Below, piece after piece: positions 44,884 through 52,417 of a stretch of 64,000 nt of DNA; within the stretch, counting starts at the first letter, position 1; every line of letters begins with the position of its first letter. The notes under the pieces are model-generated. The model saw only the letters and a program-made list of their open reading frames with translations, was not told the DNA's origin and did not search any database. Both the position numbers and the translations under genes were made by a program. Source of the stretch: Limnovirga soli (lineage in GTDB: Bacteria; Bacteroidota; Bacteroidia; Chitinophagales; Chitinophagaceae); the NCBI RefSeq assembly GCF_013106755.1, contig NZ_WHPF01000004.1, positions 124,001-188,000 of the forward strand, read 5' to 3'.

Positions 44884-46123
44884 TATTGTCGTTATTGCAA
44901 AGGCAAATTCAGACAAGGATGCAGCATTTTATGAACTGCTTTTAAAGCATGATTCTTTCATGAGAAGCAAGGCATATGTATATATGGTTTCTTCAGTTGA
45001 CGATTTTGCAAATCTACTGGGCAACGTTAGAATTGATTTCAGCTTTATTCTTTTTATTCACAAAGGTAATAGGGCTTCAAATCCTTCATCCGATGGTAAT
45101 AGTATTGTAAAGAGTCTTAAAAAATTGCTTTACTATGATAAACTAGCTTACTATATGCTTTCCAGGGATGCAGTCGGGCAAGATATTGATGCTATGGATT
45201 TTCTGGATGAGGAATATAAATATGACCAGTTTATCCTGAATAATGTAGGGGCTTTACTTGAAATTGAGGAGAAGGATGCAGGGATAAATAAAATTGAACA
45301 TTTTGATTTTGCCATATTAACAGCACTCGACAAAGATGAGAATGATGTTTTCAGAGCAAATCTTCAGGAAGAGTCACAAACTATCATTGATTTACAAACT
45401 GTAAAAGGAGCATTTAAAAAGCACTCTAGCTTCAATGATTATAAGGACAACTTCATTGTTGCCAAACAGCAAGAAATGGGAATGGTTGACGCTGCATTCT
45501 CTTCATCAAAACTCGTTCATAATTATAAACTCGATTATCTTATAATGAGTGGAGTTTGCGGGGGAAGAAAATCAAAAGTAAAAATGTTTGATATAATAAT
45601 ACCTAAGAAGGTTTATGATTTTTCATTTGGTTCTTTAGAAGATGGCAAATTCCTTCAAAGGGACTTGGATGCCAAAATTGACGATAAACTTATCAGCTAC
45701 CTTAATACAACTGAGAGAATTAAAAAAATAAAGGCAGGTATGCTCGCTTTAGTTGATACACTGAATAATACATGGGAGCCCTATGTAAGAAATGTAGAAA
45801 TTCATTTTGATGTAATGGCTTGTGGTCCTTGGGTGGTAAAAACCGAAGACTTTCTGGAAACTTTGAGTCAAGAAAAAAACAATTTAATTCGTGGTCTCGA
45901 AATGGAAAGTTATAGTATAGGTCGGGCATATGAATTATTTCAAGATAATAATCTCAAAACATTGGTAGTAAAATCAGTAATGGATTATACTGATACAAAA
46001 AAGGGTGATGAGTTTAATGGTGTCCCTGTAAATAAATTAGCTGGTTATATGAGCTACCTATGCGTAAGAGCAATTATGCCAATGCTAATAGAGTATCGAG
46101 ACCAATTTCATAAACAAAAATGA
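44861..46123 (+). CDS. Nucleoside phosphorylase/nucleosidase-family effector with receiver-like N-terminus
   Basis: 420 aa. Residues ~5-130 form an alpha/beta domain (INIVVIAK, AYVYMVSS, FSFILFIHKGN) that looks like a degenerate response-regulator receiver. Residues ~147-410 are PNP/UDP-phosphorylase/MTAN superfamily: FAILTALDKDENDVF, EMGMVDAA, MSGVCGG at 229-235, FDVMACGPWVVKTEDF, GLEMES at 345-350 and SVMDYTD with Asp375 as likely general acid. Receiver-PNP proteins are the ATP/nucleotide-degrading effectors (DtcC) of Detocs phage defence, and PNP effectors also occur in CBASS and other systems. Here it overlaps the giant HATPase/PRTase gene by 23 nt and hsdR by 4 nt, so it is expressed with both. 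An ordinary housekeeping nucleosidase is unlikely, given length and context. Confidence 0.75.
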   Translation: MDSKSKINIVVIAKANSDKDAAFYELLLKHDSFMRSKAYVYMVSSVDDFANLLGNVRIDFSFILFIHKGNRASNPSSDGNSIVKSLKKLLYYDKLAYYMLSRDAVGQDIDAMDFLDEEYKYDQFILNNVGALLEIEEKDAGINKIEHFDFAILTALDKDENDVFRANLQEESQTIIDLQTVKGAFKKHSSFNDYKDNFIVAKQQEMGMVDAAFSSSKLVHNYKLDYLIMSGVCGGRKSKVKMFDIIIPKKVYDFSFGSLEDGKFLQRDLDAKIDDKLISYLNTTERIKKIKAGMLALVDTLNNTWEPYVRNVEIHFDVMACGPWVVKTEDFLETLSQEKNNLIRGLEMESYSIGRAYELFQDNNLKTLVVKSVMDYTDTKKGDEFNGVPVNKLAGYMSYLCVRAIMPMLIEYRDQFHKQK

Positions 46124-49100
46124 CCAAAATAGCTGAATCCCATATAGAAGAACTTGCAATAGCTGAAATAGAATCACTCGGCTGGCAATATTTTTATGGT
46201 CCACAAATAGCATTTGATGGAGAGTTTCCGGAAAGAGATAATTTCCAGGATATTATTTTAAAAGAACGGCTAAGGCAGGCAATTGCAAGAATCAATGTTG
46301 ATGTGCCATATCCTGCCCAGGATGAAGCATTACAAAAAGTGCTAAGAATTGGCACTTCAGACTTATTGAAAAGCAACGAAGATTTTCATAATTATCTTGT
46401 GAATGGAGTGGATGTAGAATATGATTCTGAAAATGGAACAAGTGGAGATAAAGTTTTTTTGCTTGACTTTTGTCCCGGGGGTACAGGAAATGAATTTCTT
46501 TGTGTAAACCAGTTTACAATTATTGAAAGCAATAAAAATAAACGACCAGATATAATTCTTTTCATCAATGGTATTCCTTTAATAATGATTGAACTAAAAA
46601 ATCCAGGAGACGAAAAGGCTACAGTAAAAAAAGCGTATACACAATTCATGAATTACAAAGATGCAATTCCATCTTTATTTTATTATAATGCTCTGCTTCT
46701 AGCCACTGATGGTTTGGAAGCGAAAACTGGTACACTAACTTCTGCCTTTACCCGTTTTATGGCAAGGAAAACGAAAGACGGTAAAAGGGAAGCATCTCAT
46801 TTGGAAAGCCAGATGATAACTCTTATTGTTGGCATGTTGAATAAAGAAACTGTTATCGACTTGCTCAGGCATTTTATTGTATTTGAAAAAACAACTAAAG
46901 AAGACCTTGCAACAAAACAAATTTTTGTAGATACCGAAAAAAAGGTAGCGGCATATCATCAATATTATGCGGTAAACAAAGCTATACAATCGTCAATAAT
47001 TGCATCAGAAGAATATGGTAATAGAAAAGCAGGCGTAATATGGCATACACAAGGAAGTGGCAAATCACTTTCCATGGTTTTTTATGCGGTTAAACTGGTA
47101 TTACAACTGGATAATCCAACTGTGGTTGTAATCACTGATAGAAACGATTTAGACGACCAATTGTTCGACACCTTTGCCGTCTGCCGGCAGTTGTTAAGAC
47201 AAGACCCATCCCAAGCTGAAAATAGAGAAGATTTAAAGTCAAAATTAAAAGTAGCAGGGGGTGGGATTGTATTTACCACAGTCCAAAAATTCTTTCCTGA
47301 AGGTGAAGAAGAAAAATTTCCACTTTTAAGTGACCGGAAAAATATTATTGTAATTGCAGATGAAGCACATCGAACGCAATATGGTTTTGAAGCTAAAGAC
47401 ACCTATGTAAAGGACAATGAGGGTAATGAAATTGGTACAAAAACAAGCTATGGCTTTGCGAAGCACATGAGGGATGCTTTGCCTGGTGCAACCTACATCG
47501 GCTTTACTGGAACACCTGTTGAGCTAACAGACCGAAATACAAAAACTGTCTTTGGCGACTACATTGACATTTACGATATACAACAGGCGGTAGATGATGG
47601 AGCAACGGTTCGTATTTATTACGAAAGCAGATTGGCACAAGTACATTTATTAGAAGAAAAAAAAGACAATATAGATGATGAACTGAATATTCTTGCTGAA
47701 GATGCAGCCGAATATGCGGTAAACAACGCCAAAGCTAAATGGACACGGATTGAAGCCATTGTTGGGCAAACAAATCGTTTGGAAGCAGTTGCAAAAGATA
47801 TAGTCCAGCATTTTGAAACAAGGCAGCAGGTATTTGAGGGAAAGGCAATGATTGTAGCGATGAGTAGAAGAATTGCTGTATCTCTTTTTAATGAAATTAT
47901 TAAACTCAAACCAGATTGGCATAATGCAGATGATGACAAAGGTTTTATAAAAGTAATCATGACGGGCTCTTCCTCCGACCCGAAAAATTTTCAGCCACAT
48001 ATTCGTAATAAGGAAAAACGAAAGGCAATTGGGGAAAGATTGAAGGAACCTAAAGATAGTTTGCAAATTGTTATTGTAAGGGATATGTGGCTTACTGGTT
48101 TTGATGCTCCATGTTTAAATACTTTGTATGTGGATAAACCAATGAAAGGCCACAGTTTGATGCAGGCTATTGCAAGGGTTAACAGGGTTTATAAAGACAA
48201 GCCTGGGGGGCTGATTGTTGACTACATTGGTATTGCCCAGGATTTAAGAAAAGCTTTAGCTGTTTATACAGAAAGTGGGGGAGCAGGTAAACCTACTTTG
48301 GATATTGATGAAGCAATTAATGCAATGATGGAAAAGTTAGAGGTTGTCCGGCAAATCATGCATGGCTATGATTATTCAACTTATTTCACTGCTCCATTAT
48401 AAGAAAAACTAAGTATTATCCTTACTTCCGAAGAGCATGTTATTTGAGTAAAAGAAGGGAAAGAAAGATTCATTAGAGAGGTAACCCTTCTTTCTAAAGT
48501 ATTTGCTTTATCGAAATCTTCACCCGAAGCAGAAATTATTGCAGCAGAAGTTTCTTTCTTTCAGGCTGTAAAGGCAAGATTACCAAAATTTGAAAGTAGT
48601 GGTTCAGGAAGAAGTGATGAAGATATAGAAACAGCCATCAGGCAGTTAGTAGATAAAGCAATAGTATCTGAAGGTGTAATTGATATATTTGATGCAGCCG
48701 GTATTAAGAAGCCGGATATTTCAATTTTAAGTGATGACTTCCTTGAAGAAATAAAAGGAATGAAACACAAAAATCTTGCGTTGGAATTACTTAGAAAAAT
48801 CTTGAATGATGAATTAAAAACCCGGTCAAAATTTAATCTCATTCAAAGTAAGAAGCTGTCTCAGATGTTAGAAAATGCTATCAAAAAATATCAAAATAAT
48901 TTACTCACAGCAGCAGAAATCATAAGCGAATTAATCGCAATAGCAAAAGATGTTAGGGCATCCGACAAGAGAGGAGAACAACTCCATCTTTCAGTTGATG
49001 AATTGGCATTTTATGATGCGATTTGTGATAATGGTTCTGCAAAAGAATTTAAAAAAGATGATGCATTGAGAGATATAGCAAAAATTCTGGTTGATAGAGT

Positions 49101-49281
49101 TAGAGCGAATACTTCAATTGATTGGCAGATAAAGGAAAATGTTAGGGCTAAACTTCGTGTAATTGTCCGCAGGGTTCTTAGAGAATACGGTTATCCGCCT
49201 GATAAACAAGAACAGGCTGTTCAGACTGTATTGCAACAGGCAGAAATGCTTGCCGATATTTGGGCAAAGGGCGAAGAATAA
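46120..49281 (+). pseudogene. hsdR: Type I restriction subunit HsdR with two in-frame stops
   Basis: The frame is continuous in homology over 1053 codons but has TAA at 48400-48402 and TGA at 48445-48447. Before the stops (760 aa): PD-(D/E)xK nuclease (RPDIILFINGIPLIMIELKNP at ~142-162), Walker A HTQGSGKS at ~309, DEAH box ADEAHRTQYG at ~413, and helicase motif VI (GHSLMQAIARVNRVYKD). After the stops, the C-terminal helical region resumes in the same frame (ERFIREVTLLSKVFALSKS ... DVRASDKRGEQLHLS). Loss of the C-terminal domain should prevent assembly with HsdM/HsdS. Its start overlaps the nucleosidase gene (ATGA). A split, partly functional helicase-nuclease cannot be excluded. Confidence 0.85.
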
Positions 49282-49295
49282 CTAACACTTAATGA

Positions 49296-50243
49296 ATGAC
49301 GAAATACGTTATCGATATTGATTTTAGAAAGTATACATCTCACCAACAATTGGTTGATGATATTTCTCCTGCATTTGCTGCCGTTAGCGACGATGAAGTA
49401 GAGATTACAATTCACCTTATCACTTATTATAGGTTCCTTTATTCTGATTTTTTATTATTGGTTGTTGCAGCAATCCAACAATTAAAAATGAATGGTGTAA
49501 AAGTATCAGGAAGAGTATATGCAGATTCAAATGATGAAAAAGTTAAGTATGCAAGCAGGGTAAATTTCTTTCATCAATTGGGGCTCGATTTCCCTGAAGA
49601 CTTTACAAGATATAGCGGTACTGGAAAATTTACAGAAATATCAACCTTTGATAAAGATAGTATTTACAAGTTGCAGGACGAGTTAGCAATTATTTTGCAT
49701 AAAAATGGTGGGATTAATGTTGAAGTATTGCAGATGCTGTACTGGTGTCTAAATGAGATTATGGATAATTTTCTTGTCCATTCAAAATTATCAACAGGTT
49801 GGGTTTCAGAGCAATTTTTCCCCAAGCAAAAAGAAATAAGGATGATTATTTGTGACACAGGAATTGGGATTCACAGAGCCTTAACAACATATCCTGGTAG
49901 CAAATATCAAAATATTTCAGAAGAAGAGGCATTAGGTCTTTGCATACAAAACAGGGTCACAAGTGGTGCGGGCATGGGTTTTGGGCTTTTTGCTTCATCA
50001 GAATTTATTAGGCAAAATGCTGGAAGTTTATTAATTTAATCTGGAAATTACTATCTCCATAATAATGATAAGCCTTTCAGCGTTACAAAAGGAAGCTTTT
50101 GGCACGGAACTTTCGTATTTCTACGTATAAATACTGACATACCAGTAGATTATAAACAAATTTTACCGGCGCATCATAGTTTACCTGACGACTATCAGGA
50201 ATTTATAGAAAAAGTATTTGGAATAAACAGTGACCTATGGTAA
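49296..50243 (+). pseudogene. STAS-like/HATPase protein gene interrupted by one stop codon
   Basis: The frame opens at the ATG 14 nt after hsdR. Residues ~1-100 form a STAS-like alpha/beta part. Residues ~140-247 are a GHKL ATPase: N-box CLNEIMDNFLVHSK (E154, N157), G1 IICDTGIGI at 184-192, and the glycine-rich lid SGAGMGFGLFASSEFI. TAA at 50037-50039 interrupts GSLLI, but the same frame continues with SGNYYLHNND ... WHGTFVFLRIN ... DLW up to the stop at 50241-50243. The last strands of the ATPase fold lie after the stop. A single T-to-A type change (TAT to TAA) would explain it. It is paired with the DUF4325 gene, a common HATPase partner. Confidence 0.8.
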
Positions 50244-50275
50244 CTTTACCACCTTATTTTTAAACTAAGACCATT

Positions 50276-50575
50276 ATGTTAATAGAGTTTGGTCAAATCG
50301 GAACACACCTTGGAACAAGGTTCGCTGGTGCTTCAGTTCGTGAAAAAATCATTTCTTCATTCGGTGAAACAGACAAATTTGTATTTGACTTTACCGGAGT
50401 TGAAACTGTTTCTAATTCATTCGCTGACGAATGTTTTGCGAAATTGATTTTTAATTTCGAGATGGAATACATCAAGGGAAAAACAACTTTCCAGAATGCT
50501 TCTCCTTTTATTAAAGCAGTAATTGCAAATGCTTTTAAAGAGAGGCTTTCTAAGTCAAGAGAAGTAGTAGTTTAA
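50276..50575 (+). CDS. STAS-like DUF4325 protein
   Basis: 99 aa, intact. The signature KFVFDFTGVETVSNSFADECFAKLIFN is the DUF4325 core (strand, then VSxSFADE on a loop, then helix), a small STAS-like fold commonly encoded next to a GHKL-type ATPase, like anti-sigma-factor/antagonist pairs. It begins 33 nt after the true end of the interrupted HATPase gene and is the last gene of the tight same-strand run that starts with hsdS. A switch-partner role for the HATPase modules is inferred. Confidence 0.8.
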   Translation: MLIEFGQIGTHLGTRFAGASVREKIISSFGETDKFVFDFTGVETVSNSFADECFAKLIFNFEMEYIKGKTTFQNASPFIKAVIANAFKERLSKSREVVV

Positions 50576-50653
50576 ATTCCTCTGCCATTATTTGCGGAAA
50601 GTATTTTTATTGCGTTTAGGTAATTTGATTTAATTCGTTGCCTGTATTTCAAT

Positions 50654-50803
50654 TTATACATACGTGGTGATTTTGCTTTCTGTAATCCACACATATAATT
50701 CACTTCGATTAAAGTAAAGTTTCTTGCCTTTTTTGAAATTTGGAATATTCCTTTCTAAAGTTTTTTTGTACAAAGCAGATTTTGACAAGCTAACATATTC
50801 TGG
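50654..50803 (-). pseudogene. C-terminal part of an excisionase-type HTH protein
   Basis: On the minus strand, about 49 codons read FPEYVSLSKSALYKKTLERN then IPNFKKGKKLYFNRSELYVW then ITESKI, the HTH_17/excisionase pattern (.EYVxLSKSxLYKxT..x.IP.FKxGKKLYFxxxELxxWI). The N-terminal residues are replaced by IS21-like end repeats that start at ~50803. It was probably cut by that insertion. Excisionase-like genes usually belong to integrative elements. Confidence 0.65.
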
Positions 50804-50949
50804 AAAATCCAGTCAAATTGACCCCCTAATACCAGCGTAAACTGACCCCCTACCGCCAGAGTGTGCTACCAAATTGGAAAATCCAGTCAAATTGACCCCC
50901 TTTCGCCACGGGAAACTGACCCCCTTCCGCCATTTTAAATTGACCCCCT
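50802..50949. mobile_element. IS21-like end with five repeated binding-site-like motifs
   Basis: The 13-mer AAA(T/C)TGACCCCCT occurs at 50815, 50839, 50889, 50913 and 50937, spaced 24, 50, 24 and 24 nt. A longer unit, GGAAAATCCAGTCAAATTGA (50802 and 50878), precedes two of them. Multiple spaced repeats of this type are the transposase-binding sites at IS21-family ends. No istA/istB genes are present, so only an end remains. Confidence 0.6.
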
Positions 50950-51087
50950 AAAAACGGGGAAGGTTACTTTACAAGTAATTTGGGGGCATTCATTTTTCAA
51001 TAAAAAACTAACTACACTAATATTCCTTCATGCGTCACCGAAAGTAGTGAGCTAAGTAGTCATCAAAAATTCGTAAATAAAAGAATC

Positions 51088-52227
51088 TTACTTTTTCATC
51101 ACAATATCTTCTTTCGCCGCCCATTGACTAATATCCTGTTTACTTAATGCAGCAGCCATAAGATCAGGAAATTTATCTGGCGTGCATGCAAAAATGGGAA
51201 TGCCGAGATTAGAGAAAAACTGTACATTGCCGTGGTCATATCCCGGCGCACCATCATCATTCAAAGCAAGTAATACAATGAGCTGCACACCCGCTGCAAC
51301 AAGCTCTCCAGCCCGCTTACGCATTCCCTCTGCATTACCACCTTCGTACAGGTCTGTTACTAATACCAAAACAGTATCCATTGGCTTGGTAATGATCTGC
51401 TGACAATATGTTAAGGCTGCATGGATATCTGTACCGCCACCTAACTGTACACCAAATAATAAATCTACAGGATCATTCAGCTCTTCTGTAAGGTCCACAA
51501 CAGCCGTATCAAATACAACCATCTTTGTTTTAATGGCAGGTATAGATGCCATCACAGAACCAAAGATGCCGGAGTAAACCACGGAAGTTCCCATAGACCC
51601 GCTTTGATCAAGACAAAGCACAACATCTTTCAATGATGATCTTTTACGGCCATAACCAATGCGTGTTTCAGGGATAATGGTTTTGTATTCAGGTTGGTAA
51701 TGTTTTAGGTTCTTTAAAATAGTTGTATACCAGTTTATCTCATTATGCCGCGGCCTCCTGTTTCTTGCACTCCTGTTCAAACTGCCAATGATAGCCTGCT
51801 GTGTGGGTTGTGCCAGTTTCTTTAAAAGTTGATCTACTACTTTGCGAACCACCTGTCTCGCTGTATCCTTCGTTTTATCAGGTATCACCCTGCTTAAACT
51901 CATCAGGGTTGCTACAAGTTGTACATCAGCTTCAACATTTTCCAGCATCTCTTTTTCAAACAACATTTGTGTTAGGTTCAAACGTTTTAATGCATCCTGC
52001 TGCATTACCTGCACTACTGTTGATGGGAAAAATGTACGTATATCGCCCAGCCACCTGCTAACATTTGGGGAAGAAGGCCCAAGCCCGCCCTGTTTATCAT
52101 TGTCGTACAATGCTTCAAGTGTTTTATCAATAGAAACATCTGTTTCCTGCAGCGAAAATCCGGTGCCGTCATTTTGCTGACCGCCCAATATTAAGCGCCA
52201 TTTACGTGTATGCTGTTCGTTGCTCAT
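51088..52227 (-). CDS. VWA-domain protein with MIDAS site
   Basis: 379 aa from the ATG at 52227 (MSNEQHTRKWRLILGG). A longer frame to 52284 exists but would run up to the REPIN-like repeat. Helical residues 1-190 precede a C-terminal von Willebrand factor A domain with the metal-ion-dependent adhesion site DQSGS at 207-211, the later GGTDIHA threonine and LVTDLYEGG aspartate; all MIDAS residues are present. In MoxR-VWA pairs, the VWA protein is the target or adaptor for the AAA+ ATPase, which here is encoded two genes upstream. It is the last gene of a five-gene minus-strand operon. Confidence 0.88.
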   Translation of the reverse strand: MSNEQHTRKWRLILGGQQNDGTGFSLQETDVSIDKTLEALYDNDKQGGLGPSSPNVSRWLGDIRTFFPSTVVQVMQQDALKRLNLTQMLFEKEMLENVEADVQLVATLMSLSRVIPDKTKDTARQVVRKVVDQLLKKLAQPTQQAIIGSLNRSARNRRPRHNEINWYTTILKNLKHYQPEYKTIIPETRIGYGRKRSSLKDVVLCLDQSGSMGTSVVYSGIFGSVMASIPAIKTKMVVFDTAVVDLTEELNDPVDLLFGVQLGGGTDIHAALTYCQQIITKPMDTVLVLVTDLYEGGNAEGMRKRAGELVAAGVQLIVLLALNDDGAPGYDHGNVQFFSNLGIPIFACTPDKFPDLMAAALSKQDISQWAAKEDIVMKK

Positions 52228-52261
52228 TTTATGTATTTTATTAACCAAGCTAAGAATATGC

Positions 52262-52412
52262 ATGATACTTCTCTTGCGTCGCACTCTTGTACGGTAACAA
52301 TTCTATTGAGCAATTCCAATGCTATCCCGCTGCACTTTTTGCAAGCTATGTATAGTGAATGTTGCTCAGCAAAATTCCAGGAGTACAAGTGTGCGACGCA
52401 ACGATGCTTCAT
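52262..52412. repeat. REPIN-like inverted pair of REP elements
   Basis: The forward arm with TTGCGTCGCACTCTTGTAC at 52274-52292 faces an inverted arm beginning GTACAAGTGTGCGACGCAA at 52383-52401. They pair with one mismatch across ~90 nt. Outer ends also match (ATGATACTTC versus the complement of GATGCTTCAT). It fills the gap between the VWA and DUF5682 genes. REPINs are mobilised by RAYT (IS200-like) transposases encoded elsewhere. Confidence 0.7.
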
Positions 52413-52417
52413 CTGTG

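Noticed and set aside
46120-50243. Stop-codon reassignment or programmed readthrough to explain several in-frame stops
   Set aside because: All three stop types occur as interruptions (TAA, TGA, TAG) only in hsdR, the HATPase gene and the P-domain gene, while many large frames elsewhere are intact and end normally; gene decay is simpler.
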